From the NCBI RefSeq assembly GCF_040931995.1, contig NZ_CP162412.1, positions 2,829,001 to 2,893,000 on the forward strand: DNA of 64,000 nucleotides. Direction: 5' to 3'. Every line of letters starts with the position of its first letter. Within the stretch, counting starts at the first letter, position 1. The notes beneath the pieces are model-generated. The model searched no databases and was not told the DNA's origin. It was given only the letters and a program-made list of their open reading frames with translations. The translations under genes and the position numbers were made by a program. Shown here piece by piece: positions 43,340 to 52,725 of the stretch. Source of the stretch: Pelagovum sp. HNIBRBA483. GTDB taxonomy: Bacteria > Pseudomonadota > Alphaproteobacteria > Rhodobacterales > Rhodobacteraceae.

Positions 43340-44484
43340 TCCGCGTCATCCTCCCGAGCGACCTGCGCGCCGGTGAAGGTCTTGCGCGGATCAAAGGCAT
43401 CCCGCACCCCCTCAAAGATGAACACCAACAACGACAGCATGATCGCAAAGGTGAAGAAGGCCGTAAATCCAAGCCAGGGCGCTTGCAGGTTTTGCTTGGC
43501 TTGCAAGGTAAGCTCTCCAAGTGACGGCGCGGAGGACGGCAAACCAAAGCCCAGAAAGTCGAGGCTTGCGAGCGAGCCAATCGCCCCTGTTACTAGGAAC
43601 GGCATAATGGTCACGGTCGCTACCATGGCGTTAGGCAACACATGCCGGAACATGATGACCCGATCTGACACCCCAAGAGCACGCGCCGCGCGCACATATT
43701 CAAAGTTTCGCGCCCTGAGGAACTCGGCCCGCACCACGCCAACAAGCGCGGGCCAGCCGAAGATCACCGTCAACGCAACAAGGAGCCAGAAACTTCGCCC
43801 TAAGATCGCAAAAACGATGATGATCACATAAAGCGACGGTATCCCTGTCCATATCTCGATAAATCGTTGGAACGTGAGGTCGGTCCAGCCACCAAAATAG
43901 CCCTGAACAGCGCCAGCAATAATGCCAACAAGTGACGACAGGCTGACAACAAGCAAAGCGAAGAAGACCGAAAGCCGGAACCCATAAATCACCCGCGCGA
44001 GAACATCGCGCTTTGTATCATCGGTGCCGAGGAGATTGTACTGATCCGGCGCAGATGGCGCGACGCCGGGGCGGTCGACAATCGTGTTATAGGAATAGGG
44101 TATCGGCGGCCAAATGATCCACCCTTTCTGGTACCCGTCAGCAACCAGTTCATCCGCTTCTGATGCAGCCATCAGATCTTCCGGTTCGTAGAAACAGTCC
44201 TCCAAACCACCCGTCACGATCAGGCACTGGACCTCTGCGTCCTTATAAATGGCCTCCGTCCGGAAATCGCCACCAAAGTCGGCCTCCGAATAAAAGGAAA
44301 CAATAGGGCTGCGCAATTCACCTCGATAGTTGACGAGCAGCGGCCGGTCATTTGCAATGAACTCGGCAAATAGACTGACGAAAAACAGCGCCGAGAAAAT
44401 GCACAGCGACCAGAACGCCCGCTGGTTGCGGTGGAAATTCCGCCAACGCCTTTGATTCAGTGGGGAAAGCATCGGCCGTTTCAT
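43336..44484 (-). CDS. yejE: Peptide ABC transporter permease (YejE type)
   Basis: The 382-residue permease has a long first loop after helix 1 ([34 protein letters not shown]...), which is characteristic of YejE, then the [28 protein letters not shown] region. The binding-protein-dependent permease EAA loop follows ([23 protein letters not shown]). Two cysteines in the periplasmic loop ([20 protein letters not shown]) may pair. It forms the channel with YejB. Overlaps of four bases on both sides show tight translational coupling. Confidence 0.94.
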   Translation of the reverse strand: MKRPMLSPLNQRRWRNFHRNQRAFWSLCIFSALFFVSLFAEFIANDRPLLVNYRGELRSPIVSFYSEADFGGDFRTEAIYKDAEVQCLIVTGGLEDCFYEPEDLMAASEADELVADGYQKGWIIWPPIPYSYNTIVDRPGVAPSAPDQYNLLGTDDTKRDVLARVIYGFRLSVFFALLVVSLSSLVGIIAGAVQGYFGGWTDLTFQRFIEIWTGIPSLYVIIIVFAILGRSFWLLVALTVIFGWPALVGVVRAEFLRARNFEYVRAARALGVSDRVIMFRHVLPNAMVATVTIMPFLVTGAIGSLASLDFLGFGLPSSAPSLGELTLQAKQNLQAPWLGFTAFFTFAIMLSLLVFIFEGVRDAFDPRKTFTGAQVAREDDAE

Positions 44485-45572
44485 CCACGGGCCTCAAAAT
44501 CTATGCGCGGGTCAATGAACATATAGGTCAGGTCGGTCACTATCGAGATCAGCAACCCGATAAGCGAGAATGCAAAGAGCGTCCCGAAAACCACCGGATA
44601 ATCCCGCGCCAGCGCCGCCTCGTACCCCAGCCGCCCAAGACCATCGAGGCTGAAGAGCGTCTCAATGATCACGCTTCCACCGAAGAACACCCCGATGAAG
44701 AGCGCCGGAAAGCCGGAAATCACGATAAGCATCGCGTTGCGGAATACATGCCCGTAGAGCACACGCCGCTCGGTCAAGCCCTTGGCCCTTGCGGTCATGA
44801 CATATTGCTTCTTGATCTCGTCGAGGAAGGAGTTCTTCGTCAAAAGGGTCAGCGTAGCGAAGCCGGAAATCGACGAGGCGAAAACAGGCAGCGCAATATG
44901 CCAGAAATAATCCAGCACCTTGCCAACGAGAGACAGCGTTTCCCAGTCATCACTGGTCAACCCTCGCAGCGGGAATATCCGCCAGTATGAACCTCCCGCG
45001 AACAGTACGATCAGCAAAATCGCGAAGAGAAAGCCCGGGATAGCATACCCCACGATAATCGCGCCGCTGGTCCATGTATCGAACCGGCTACCATCACGCA
45101 CCGCTTTGCGTATCCCCAAGGGAATCGAAACAAGATACGCAATCAATGTAGACCAAAGCCCCAACGTGATCGAAACGGGCATTTTTTCGAACACCAGCTC
45201 CACCACGGATTTCGACTGGAACCAACTCTCCCCAAAATCGAAGCGGATGTAGTCCCACATCATCAACAGGAACCGTTCGACCGGCGGCTTGTCAAAGCCG
45301 AACTCCCGCTCCAGTTCCTCGATGAACTCCTCCGGCAACCCCCGCGCTCCAACATAGCGCGATGAAGAACTCTCGCTGCGCGGCTCTTCCAGCTCTATGT
45401 CTTCCCGCCCGCCGGCGATCGTCTCGAAGACGTCACCACGGCCTTCCATTCGGGCGATCATCTGCTCGATTGGTCCGCCCGGGACGAATTGGGTCAGAGA
45501 AAAATTGAGGATCATGATCCCCAGCAATGTGGGGATCACGAGCAGCAATCTACGGAGGATGTAGGCGCCCAT
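44481..45572 (-). CDS. yejB: Peptide ABC transporter permease (YejB type)
   Basis: The 363-residue permease has the DppB/OppB-like start [43 protein letters not shown]. An acidic insert and a [27 protein letters not shown] stretch follow, and the EAA loop is [22 protein letters not shown]. The long insert after helix 1 is seen in YejB. It begins 21 bases after the binding-protein stop, preceded by GGGAGAG. It pairs with YejE in the inner membrane. Confidence 0.94.
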   Translation of the reverse strand: MGAYILRRLLLVIPTLLGIMILNFSLTQFVPGGPIEQMIARMEGRGDVFETIAGGREDIELEEPRSESSSSRYVGARGLPEEFIEELEREFGFDKPPVERFLLMMWDYIRFDFGESWFQSKSVVELVFEKMPVSITLGLWSTLIAYLVSIPLGIRKAVRDGSRFDTWTSGAIIVGYAIPGFLFAILLIVLFAGGSYWRIFPLRGLTSDDWETLSLVGKVLDYFWHIALPVFASSISGFATLTLLTKNSFLDEIKKQYVMTARAKGLTERRVLYGHVFRNAMLIVISGFPALFIGVFFGGSVIIETLFSLDGLGRLGYEAALARDYPVVFGTLFAFSLIGLLISIVTDLTYMFIDPRIDFEARG

Positions 45573-45593
45573 CGCGGCGTCGCTCTCCCTTGT

Positions 45594-47504
45594 TTACCGT
45601 AGTGCACCTTCCGCACGCAGCGCCTCGGCCTTGTCGGCATTGAACCACCAGAAGTCCAAGTGGCCCAGCGCATAGGGCGGAAGTTCGGCAGGATGTTCGA
45701 ACATGTCGTAGTAGGCGACCCAATGCTTGCCAAGATACCAGACAGGCACCACGAACACCTCGCGCCGCATGATCCGGTCAATCGCGCGGACCGCCGCTGC
45801 CATTTCGTCATAAGTTTCAGCATTGGTCACATAGTCGATCAACGCATCGACCGCTTCGGATGAATACCCCGCCGGATTGAATGCGTCGCCAAGCCCGCTT
45901 GATCCAAAGCGCTGATGCAAGCCGCTGCCCTCTTCAAGCCCAACGCTGTAGCCGCCAAAGATCATATCGAAATCGAACTGGTAGTAGCGCTCAGTATATT
46001 GTGCAGGGTCAATCCGGTTATAGGTCGCGTCAACGCCGAGCCGCTTCAGGTTATCAACATAAGGGTTGAGGATGCGGTCAAAGGTAGGGGAATACATGAT
46101 GAATTCCACCTCGAGCGCTTGCCCGTCCTTACGGCGAATACCGTCATCGCCCGCGATCCAACCAGCCTCATCCAGCAGTTCCGACGCCAAGCGCAGATTG
46201 CCCCGATCCAACTGCCGCTCACCAGAGCTATGCGGCATCACGGCGGGTTCTGTGAAAACCTCCGGCTCCACCAAATCCCGAACGGTTTCCAGCAGCTCAA
46301 GTTCGCGCCCTTCGGGCAGCCCCTCCGCTGCAAGCTTGCTGCCTTGCCAGAAGCTTTCCCGCTGCTGGAAGAGCCCATACTGAAGCGTCTCGTTCGTCCA
46401 TGTGAAGTTGTACATCAGCGCCAACGCCTGACGTACACGCCGGTCTTGCAAGTATTCGCGGCGCAGGTTGAAGATGAACCCCGTCGCAGACGGCAAGCTG
46501 CCGTCTTCCAGAGTTTCCTGTACAACCCAGCCGTTTTCCAAGGCGGGGAACTCGTAGCCTGTTGCCCAATTGAGCGAGGAATTTTCCTGACGGAAAGTAA
46601 ACTCACCAGCTTTGAACGCCTCGAATGCTGCCGTGGTATCGGCGAAATATTCGACCCTGATCGTATCGAAGTTTTCACGCCCGCGATTGATCGGCAAATC
46701 CTTGCCCCAGTAGTCGGGATTGCGGGTATATACGATCCGACGGTTCACCTCATAGCTGTCCAACATGTAAGCGCCCGAACCGGGGGCGATATCAAACCGC
46801 GCCTCATCCAGCCGCGCGCCGGTTTCTTCATACCATGCTTGCGGGAAAACGATGCTGGCACCCGCCTGATCAATACGGCCCGACTCGGCGGCATCTTCTT
46901 GGAAGGTGAACTTCACGCGGTGATCATCCAGCGCTTCCACACCGGCAATAATCTGGCTCACGCCATCCTTGAACGACGGAAGCCCCTGCTCCATGAACAG
47001 GTTATGGGTGAAAACCACATCATGCGCTGTGAGCGGTGAGCCATCCGAGAACGCCGCTTCAGGCCGCAAGTTGAAAATGACCCAGCTTTCATCCTCAGGG
47101 TATTCGATGGTCGAACAAAGCAGGCAGTAGGAGGAGCCTACCTCGTCAGCAACACCAGTCATCAGGCGTTCATAGCCAATTGACGCAAGCGATCCTGCCG
47201 TCCCTTTGGTCACATATGGATTCATCGTGTCAAAGGTGCCCTGCGCCCAAATGGAAATTTCGCCTCCCTTCGGGGCATCGGGGTTCACATAATCCAGGTG
47301 GGTGAAATCAGGCCCGTACTTCAACTCGCCGTAGCTGGAGTAGCCGTGGCTTTCGACGATCGGCACATGGCTCTCTGCCAAAAGAGACGATGCCCAGAGC
47401 GCACCTGCAGCAAGGACGCCCGCACCGAGCACCCAGTATCCTAACTTGTTTGTTTCGGCGGCTTTGGCTTTTGCCTGACTGCGAGGTCCTCGATTCTGTG
47501 CCAT
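45594..47504 (-). CDS. yejA: Peptide ABC transporter substrate-binding protein (YejA type)
   Basis: The 636-residue SBP family 5 protein leads the operon. A basic, unusually long n-region (about 24 residues, RGPRSQAKAKAAETNK) precedes the hydrophobic core WVLGAGVLAAGALWASSLLAES, so export is likely. SBP_bac_5 features include HGYSSYGELKYGPDFTHLDYVNPDAPKGG, PYVTKGTAG, WVIFNLRPEAAFSDGSPLTAHDVVFT and DYWGKDLPINRGRENFD, the last two being typical of YejA. It likely binds oligopeptides in the periplasm. GGGAG precedes the ATG. Confidence 0.93.
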   Translation of the reverse strand: MAQNRGPRSQAKAKAAETNKLGYWVLGAGVLAAGALWASSLLAESHVPIVESHGYSSYGELKYGPDFTHLDYVNPDAPKGGEISIWAQGTFDTMNPYVTKGTAGSLASIGYERLMTGVADEVGSSYCLLCSTIEYPEDESWVIFNLRPEAAFSDGSPLTAHDVVFTHNLFMEQGLPSFKDGVSQIIAGVEALDDHRVKFTFQEDAAESGRIDQAGASIVFPQAWYEETGARLDEARFDIAPGSGAYMLDSYEVNRRIVYTRNPDYWGKDLPINRGRENFDTIRVEYFADTTAAFEAFKAGEFTFRQENSSLNWATGYEFPALENGWVVQETLEDGSLPSATGFIFNLRREYLQDRRVRQALALMYNFTWTNETLQYGLFQQRESFWQGSKLAAEGLPEGRELELLETVRDLVEPEVFTEPAVMPHSSGERQLDRGNLRLASELLDEAGWIAGDDGIRRKDGQALEVEFIMYSPTFDRILNPYVDNLKRLGVDATYNRIDPAQYTERYYQFDFDMIFGGYSVGLEEGSGLHQRFGSSGLGDAFNPAGYSSEAVDALIDYVTNAETYDEMAAAVRAIDRIMRREVFVVPVWYLGKHWVAYYDMFEHPAELPPYALGHLDFWWFNADKAEALRAEGALR

Positions 47505-47632
47505 CGTTGAATACTCCCGTCGGTTTTGTGCGTTTAGCGTTGGATGTAAGCTAAAGACGGGACAGATAAAGAGGCAAGCCGAGATTAGCATCTCGGACTG
47601 TAAACAAACTGTTATTCAGCATTTTGGGTGCA

Positions 47633-47666
47633 AAAAACAAAAGAGCCGCCCAGTTGGACGGCTCTT
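47633..47666 (-). terminator. Rho-independent terminator of the cytochrome c gene
   Basis: On the minus strand an eight-base-pair stem (AAGAGCCG with CGGCTCTT) is followed by TTGTTTTTTG. It sits 20 bases past the cytochrome stop codon. Confidence 0.9.
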
Positions 47667-47686
47667 GGTGCATAATTTTCGATACC

Positions 47687-48208
47687 TTAGCCGTCTAGGC
47701 TAGCCAGATATGCGATCAGCGCTGCGCGATCTTCGGCACTGCGCATGCCGCTGTAGCCCATCGCTGTTCCGGGGGCATAACCCTTCGGGTTTTCTAAGAA
47801 GGCGTCAAGGTTTTCAGGCGTCCATGTCTCAGCCACAGCAACCAGTGCGCCCGAGTAGTTATAGCCGTCCACCGCGCCAACTGCGCGATCAACAACGCCA
47901 TGCAGATAGGGGCCAGTTCCGTTCTTGCCAGCTTCATTGGAATGGCACGAACGACAGTTGCGCCACAACTTTTCACCATCCGCAGCAGAGGCCATCGCAT
48001 ATAGCTCTGCAAATTCTGGGCCTTCTTCAACCACCTCGGCCGCAGCGCCGTCATCCTCGACAGGGATCACATAGGCCTGCTCTGCCTCTCCGTGGCCACC
48101 GCCACCCGAATGATAAATCGTCTCCGCGGCCCAGCCGCCCATCAGAAAGATCAGCAGCGCACCGCAGAAGCCGCCAATGATCTTGGTCATGGTCATTGTG
48201 TCGAACAT
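47687..48208 (-). CDS. Membrane-anchored cytochrome c (CycM/c552-like)
   Basis: The 173-residue protein has one N-terminal membrane helix (about 9-30, uncleaved), a glycine/histidine-rich and acidic linker, and a class I cytochrome c domain. The haem site is C85-R-S-C88-H89, with the likely methionine ligand in GTAMGYSGM near residue 145. It resembles Paracoccus CycM, which carries electrons from the bc1 complex to aa3 oxidase. The ATG at 48208 begins MFDTMTMTK; an upstream ATG adds four residues. It is divergent from pheA and ends in a strong terminator. Confidence 0.92.
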   Translation of the reverse strand: MFDTMTMTKIIGGFCGALLIFLMGGWAAETIYHSGGGGHGEAEQAYVIPVEDDGAAAEVVEEGPEFAELYAMASAADGEKLWRNCRSCHSNEAGKNGTGPYLHGVVDRAVGAVDGYNYSGALVAVAETWTPENLDAFLENPKGYAPGTAMGYSGMRSAEDRAALIAYLASLDG

Positions 48209-48326
48209 GTCGCGTTCCATTCCGTTCGAAGTTTCGCGGTTATGTATCCGGTTCCGGTCAGGTCTTGCAAGCAGTACTACCGCGACTTATTGCCCATTTT
48301 GTACTTATTGTTCGGGGGAGAGTGTC

Positions 48327-49169
48327 ATGAAAGCCAAAATTGCATTCCAAGGAGAGCTTGGCGCCTACGGTCATCAGGCCTGTGTCGAGGCGCGTCCCGA
48401 TTTCGAGCCCCTGCCCTGCCCCACTTTCGAAGACGCCATCGAATCTGTCCGCAAAGGGGATGCCGAGCTGGGAATGATCGCGGTGGAGAACTCCACCTAC
48501 GGTCGCGTCGCTGATGTTCATCATTTGCTGCCGGAAAGTGGCTTGCAAATCGTCGATGAGGCTTTCGTCCGCGTGCATATCAACCTGCTTGGAGTGCCTG
48601 GTTCCTCCATCGCCGAAATGAAGCGCGTCCGCAGCATGTCCATTCTGCTTGGGCAATGCCGGAGCTTCTTGCGAGAGCACGGGCTGGATACCATGAACTG
48701 GGCGGATAACGCCCGCGCCGCACGCGACATCGCACAATTGGGCGATCCGACCGAAGGTGCATTGGCCAGTGAGCTGGCTGCCGAAACCTACGGCCTCGAT
48801 GTTCTCGCCCGCCATATCGAAGACGAGAGCAATAACACCACTCGGTTTTTCGTTATGTCGCGCCAGCCAAACCTGACGCGTCGCGGCAACCACGGAATGA
48901 TCACCAGCTTCATCTTCCGCGTCCGCAATATTCCAGCGGCACTCTATAAAGCGATGGGCGGATTTGCGACCAACGGTGTCAATATGACGAAGCTGGAGAG
49001 CTACATGGTCGGTGGTAGCTTCAGCGCGACTCAATTTTACGCCGAAATCGAAGGGCATCCCGACGACCGCAATGTGCAATTGGCGATGGAAGAGCTTGAT
49101 TATTTCACCGACTCGATCCGGCTGATGGGTGTCTTCCCAGCCTCACCTCGGCGCCATCTCAAGACCTGA
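48327..49169 (+). CDS. pheA: Prephenate dehydratase
   Basis: The enzyme converts prephenate to phenylpyruvate in phenylalanine synthesis. The 280-residue monofunctional form has the dehydratase domain: KIAFQGELGAYGHQA, GDAELGMIAVENSTYGRVADVHHLLPESGL, LGQCRSFL, and NNTTRFFVM with the catalytic TRF. It ends with an ACT domain (MITSFIFRVRNIPAALYKAMGGFATNGVNMTKLESYMVGGSFSATQFYAEIEG) for feedback inhibition by phenylalanine. No chorismate mutase domain is fused. GGGGGAG precedes the ATG. Confidence 0.97.
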   Translation: MKAKIAFQGELGAYGHQACVEARPDFEPLPCPTFEDAIESVRKGDAELGMIAVENSTYGRVADVHHLLPESGLQIVDEAFVRVHINLLGVPGSSIAEMKRVRSMSILLGQCRSFLREHGLDTMNWADNARAARDIAQLGDPTEGALASELAAETYGLDVLARHIEDESNNTTRFFVMSRQPNLTRRGNHGMITSFIFRVRNIPAALYKAMGGFATNGVNMTKLESYMVGGSFSATQFYAEIEGHPDDRNVQLAMEELDYFTDSIRLMGVFPASPRRHLKT

Positions 49170-49186
49170 AGATACCGACGCGGCTA

Positions 49187-49654
49187 CTAGTTTCCTGCGC
49201 GATAGCGCTCTTCGATCTGCTCGGCAAAATCCGCAATCCGCGCTTTGAATTTCTTCGTAAGACTGTTTTTCGACAAACGTAAAGACTGCACCAACACCCG
49301 CGCAGCAATACTCTTTGGCTGCATTTCAAGCCCGACCATTACCCGCGTGCGCCCCGGCGAAAGCGAAATCAGTTCAATTGTGGTCGCACCGTCCATTCCA
49401 TTCGACATCACCTCTGCCTTGAGCCGTTCCGGTGGTTGAAAGTCAGTGAGCTGCGCGCGCCCCTTCCTGAGCTTGCCGCGAAATGTGAACTCGAACTCCC
49501 AAGCAGTCCCGACAGCAATATCGCTCATCCGGTCAACGCGGCGGAGCTGCACGCCGCGGCGCATTGCCAAACGTTCGAACGCAGGCACATCGCTCAGTCT
49601 TGAGAACACATATGAAATCGGCGCTTCAATATCTTCACGGCTGCTGAATTTCAT
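49187..49654 (-). CDS. SRPBCC (START-like) superfamily protein
   Basis: The 155-residue protein has the helix-grip arrangement of polyketide cyclase/START-like proteins. It starts MKFSSREDIEAPISYVFSRLSDVPAFERLA and continues with alternating strands (GTAWEFEFTFRGKLRKGRAQLTDFQPPERL, TIELISLSPGRTRVMVGLEMQPKSIAARVLVQSLR) and a basic C-terminal helix. Such proteins bind hydrophobic ligands, and the ligand here is unknown. No signal peptide. It is downstream of nudC on the same strand with a 39-base gap. Confidence 0.85.
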   Translation of the reverse strand: MKFSSREDIEAPISYVFSRLSDVPAFERLAMRRGVQLRRVDRMSDIAVGTAWEFEFTFRGKLRKGRAQLTDFQPPERLKAEVMSNGMDGATTIELISLSPGRTRVMVGLEMQPKSIAARVLVQSLRLSKNSLTKKFKARIADFAEQIEERYRAGN

Positions 49655-49693
49655 AACTTTCCCCTGCTCATAGCCCCAGCTTCTAGAATCACC

Positions 49694-50665
49694 TTAATCG
49701 AGTCGATCCGCAAGCCAGTTCCACAGGATGAAATGCGCAATGGCGCCTTTCCTAGCCGGTAACAGCTTGGGGTTTTCAACCGCAAATGCGCGCGCCAGCT
49801 CCTCTTTTGATACCCAAATTGCATCCTCGAGTTCTTCGGGATCCACGTTGATCTCTGTAGACAAAGCCTCACCAGCGCATCCGATCATCAAAGAAGCCGG
49901 AAACGGCCAAGGCTGGCTTGCAAGGTAGGAAACGCGCCCAACCTGAATGCTGGATTCCTCAAGAACCTCCCGCCTAACCGCTGCCTCAATGGTTTCTCCA
50001 GGTTCTACAAATCCAGCCAGCAGGGAATACATGCCCTCCGGCCAACCTGGTGAGCGGCCCAGCAAAACCTTGTTACCATGAGTGATCAGCATAATGACCA
50101 CTGGATCGGTGCGAGGGAAATGACGCCCGCCACAGCTCGCGCAGTTCCGTTGCCATCCCGCCATCGCCATCTCTGATTGAGCACCGCATTGCGCACAGAA
50201 GCGGTGGCTCTTGTGCCAAGATAAAACTGCTTTCGCGGTTGCGGCCAGCTCGGCATCTAGTGGTGACATGTCCACCATCACAGCCCTTAACTCGGCGAAA
50301 GTTTCGTTAGGGGGTAAGTCGGGATGACGCTGTTCGGTTGGATCAAGGAATGCACCAAGCGTGCTGTAATCAACGTCCTCCGGTTCCCAATCTGAGATGT
50401 CATAGGCAAAGATCGGTACACTTTCTGCCATGCCTAGAAATACCGCGGGAGTGCGAGCTTCGCTCAGAACAGGATGGTTACACTGCAAGCGGCCAACGGT
50501 GACAGTCCCGCCATAGCGCTTCACCAGCGGTTTGCCGCGCCAAAGAACAACCGCGCGTGCGGTACCATCATCGGCAAAGCCTTTGAGAACGGAAGGCTCA
50601 CCGCGCAGATGCGCCGCTCGTTCCAGCCCGCCACCACCAAAAACCACCGTCTCGGAAATCCGCAT
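49694..50665 (-). CDS. nudC: NAD+ diphosphatase (NudC-type Nudix hydrolase)
   Basis: NudC hydrolyses NAD(H) to NMN(H) and AMP and can remove NAD caps from RNA. The 323-residue protein has a variable N-terminal domain and a zinc ribbon (CAQCG... CASCGG, about residues 162-182). The motif HFPRTDPVVIMLI follows, then the Nudix box GFVEPGETIEAAVRREVLEES with its REVLEE metal ligands. The downstream SQPWPFPASLMIG is the NADH-pyrophosphatase signature SQPWPFPxS. Start placed at the ATG for MRISETVVFGGG. It is divergent from the CpdB-like gene. Confidence 0.96.
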   Translation of the reverse strand: MRISETVVFGGGGLERAAHLRGEPSVLKGFADDGTARAVVLWRGKPLVKRYGGTVTVGRLQCNHPVLSEARTPAVFLGMAESVPIFAYDISDWEPEDVDYSTLGAFLDPTEQRHPDLPPNETFAELRAVMVDMSPLDAELAATAKAVLSWHKSHRFCAQCGAQSEMAMAGWQRNCASCGGRHFPRTDPVVIMLITHGNKVLLGRSPGWPEGMYSLLAGFVEPGETIEAAVRREVLEESSIQVGRVSYLASQPWPFPASLMIGCAGEALSTEINVDPEELEDAIWVSKEELARAFAVENPKLLPARKGAIAHFILWNWLADRLD

Positions 50666-50746
50666 ATCCTGAAAACCCTTCAAGCAAGACAACCCAAGGT
50701 TGCATATAGAAAAGACTGTCGCTAGCGTCCCTGTTGGAGGCAGTCC

Positions 50747-52573
50747 ATGACACCCGTTAACAAACAAGCACCACCGACAATAGCGCCTCATGCGACACTG
50801 ACCATACTCGGAACAACAGACGTGCACGGCCATGTAATGCCGTTCGATTACATCACGAGAACCACAAACGGCTCTTTGGGAATCGTGCATACCGCCGAAA
50901 TCATCGAAGACATCCGCACAAAACGAGACAACGTGCTGCTCTTTGACAATGGAGACTTCCTGCAAGGCACGCCCCTTTCAGAATTGGCGCTGGAGGATCC
51001 GCGACAGCCCCTCGCAGAAAACCCCGTAATCCAGGCACTCAACCTGCTCGACTATGATGCCGTGGCGCTTGGCAACCACGACTTTCTGCTCAAGGAAGTC
51101 GCTCCCTCCAGCGTCCCTAACGTGCTCAAGGCACCCCTTCTCTGCGCCAACCTCTGCGGTCCTGATGGCGTGACGCCCCTAATTCAGCCTTGGGTCATTC
51201 TTGAGAGAGATATTGTCACCGCGTCTGGTCTTAGCCACCCGATCCAAATCGGCGTCATCGGATTTGCACCTGAAAATTTGGAAAGTTGGGAAACAACGCG
51301 CCTACCCGAACAGACCTCGCTAAGAACCGTGATATCCGCGGCAACTGCCGAAATCCCGCGCATGAAATCAGCTGGCGCAGATATAATTATTGCGCTCTGC
51401 CATGAGGGTCTTGAAGAAGCCTTCGCCTCCCCCGAAACCCCTTCCACCCCGATGAAACTGGCCGCCATAGACGGCATAGATGCAATTTTTGCAGGCCATG
51501 TTCACCAACTCTTCCCAATTGGGAACCGCAGCGCAAACGGCGTAGATTCAACCAACGGAACAATCCTCGGCAAGCCGGCAGCCATGCCCGGGCATCTCGG
51601 TAAGCATCTGGGTGTCATCACACTTGAGCTGGACCGTGGCGCCGATGGAACGTGGCGCATCGTGAGCGGCAATGCCTGCCTGATTAACCAAACCAGCTCT
51701 CCGACACGTTCGCGCACAGCCCAGAAAATTCTCGACACCACGCAAAAAGCGCATGAAAAAACGCTTTCCGCACTGGATGAAATTGTCACTCAAACCCGTT
51801 TTCGGATGCACAGCTACCTATCGCTGGTCGCCCCTGATATCCCACTTCAAATCGTGGCCGACGCTCAGCGGGATCACGCCAGAAGCCTCCTTCAAAGCCG
51901 CCCTGACCTTCGGGAACTTCCACTTTTATCAATGGTCACACCCTATCGCGCAGGGGGCTTGGGTGGGGCCGAAAATTATATCGACTTCCCATCAGGACAG
52001 CTAACCCGAAGCAATATTTGGGAACTGTACCAATATCCAAACAGCTTGAGTATTCTGGAAGCAACAGCCGATCAAATCAAAGGATGCCTCGCGCGATCCG
52101 CCTGTATTTTTTGCGCTGCACCCGCCTCGGGTGACGACTTCCCTCTGCACGATGACAGTGTCCCAAGCTATCATTTCGACGTAATCGATGGGTTGGAGTA
52201 TGAAATTGATCTCGTCGGAGCAAAACTCGCCCAGATTAATTTTAACGGTCGGCCAGTAGACGAAGTGCAGCGCTTCTTGGTCGTCACCAACAGTTTCCGC
52301 GCAGGCGCATTGATCCGCGTAGGCATGAAAGCGCATCTTCACGACAAAACCTTGATCCGCACGATTATTGAACAGGCCCTGAGGTCAGGCCGCGTTACCC
52401 CTGGGCAATTGCCGCGAGCGACTTGGCGTCTCATCGCTCCGCCTGGCCATAAACGGGTATTTCGCTCGGCCACACCGGCCAAAATCGGCCCTGCCAAGCT
52501 GGACGGTGTCCGTATCGATCCTCTGTCGCTTGAGAGCGACGGCTTCTGGAGATATCGGCTGATCTTTGACTGA
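50747..52573 (+). CDS. CpdB-like 2',3'-cyclic-nucleotide phosphodiesterase/3'-nucleotidase without signal peptide
   Basis: The 608-residue 5'-nucleotidase-family protein has the calcineurin-like metallophosphatase domain: ILGTTDVHGHVMPFDY, LLFDNGDFLQGTPL, VALGNHDFLL, IIIALCHEG and IFAGHVHQLFP. A C-terminal 5'-nucleotidase substrate-binding domain follows (GGAENYIDFPSGQLTRSNIWELYQYPNSL). E. coli CpdB is periplasmic, but here the N-terminus (MTPVNKQAPPTIAPHATLTILG) has no signal peptide, so the protein seems cytosolic. Its preference is inferred by similarity. Codon use has fewer C-ending codons than the first half of the window. It ends 55 bases before the SRP RNA gene. Confidence 0.87.
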   Translation: MTPVNKQAPPTIAPHATLTILGTTDVHGHVMPFDYITRTTNGSLGIVHTAEIIEDIRTKRDNVLLFDNGDFLQGTPLSELALEDPRQPLAENPVIQALNLLDYDAVALGNHDFLLKEVAPSSVPNVLKAPLLCANLCGPDGVTPLIQPWVILERDIVTASGLSHPIQIGVIGFAPENLESWETTRLPEQTSLRTVISAATAEIPRMKSAGADIIIALCHEGLEEAFASPETPSTPMKLAAIDGIDAIFAGHVHQLFPIGNRSANGVDSTNGTILGKPAAMPGHLGKHLGVITLELDRGADGTWRIVSGNACLINQTSSPTRSRTAQKILDTTQKAHEKTLSALDEIVTQTRFRMHSYLSLVAPDIPLQIVADAQRDHARSLLQSRPDLRELPLLSMVTPYRAGGLGGAENYIDFPSGQLTRSNIWELYQYPNSLSILEATADQIKGCLARSACIFCAAPASGDDFPLHDDSVPSYHFDVIDGLEYEIDLVGAKLAQINFNGRPVDEVQRFLVVTNSFRAGALIRVGMKAHLHDKTLIRTIIEQALRSGRVTPGQLPRATWRLIAPPGHKRVFRSATPAKIGPAKLDGVRIDPLSLESDGFWRYRLIFD

Positions 52574-52592
52574 TCTGACCACGCAGCACACC

Positions 52593-52621
52593 CTTGCGCC
52601 ACCGGAACGAACCCCCTATAT
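52593..52621 (+). promoter_or_regulatory. Promoter of the SRP RNA gene
   Basis: CTTGCG, 17 bases, then a perfect CTATAT -10 box; transcription should begin near 52628, exactly where the RNA helix starts. Confidence 0.75.
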
Positions 52622-52627
52622 GCGCTG

Positions 52628-52725
52628 GCGAGAGGTTGGCGCGGGCGAGCGCCTCGCCAACCCGGTCAGGTCCGGAAGGAAGCAGCCGTAACGAGTCCCG
52701 CTTGGGTCGTTGTCCAGCCTCTCAC
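52628..52725 (+). ncRNA. ffs: Signal recognition particle RNA (small bacterial 4.5S type)
   Basis: The conserved SRP apical domain GGTCAGGTCCGGAAGGAAGC is present at about 52664-52683, carrying the GGAA tetraloop and the asymmetric internal loops bound by Ffh. The ends pair: GAGAGGTTGG at 52630-52639 with CCAGCCTCTC at 52714-52723 (one G-U pair). About 98 bases is normal for the short form. It guides Ffh and co-translational membrane targeting. It lies before dnaX-ybaB-recR, a conserved alphaproteobacterial neighbourhood. Its 3' end overlaps the stop codon of the phosphatase gene on the other strand. Confidence 0.96.

Noticed and set aside
49694-50965. N-terminally extended nudC start at 50965
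   Set aside because: The extra 100 residues are antisense to the CpdB-like gene and look non-coding; the family N-terminus fits the ATG at 50665.
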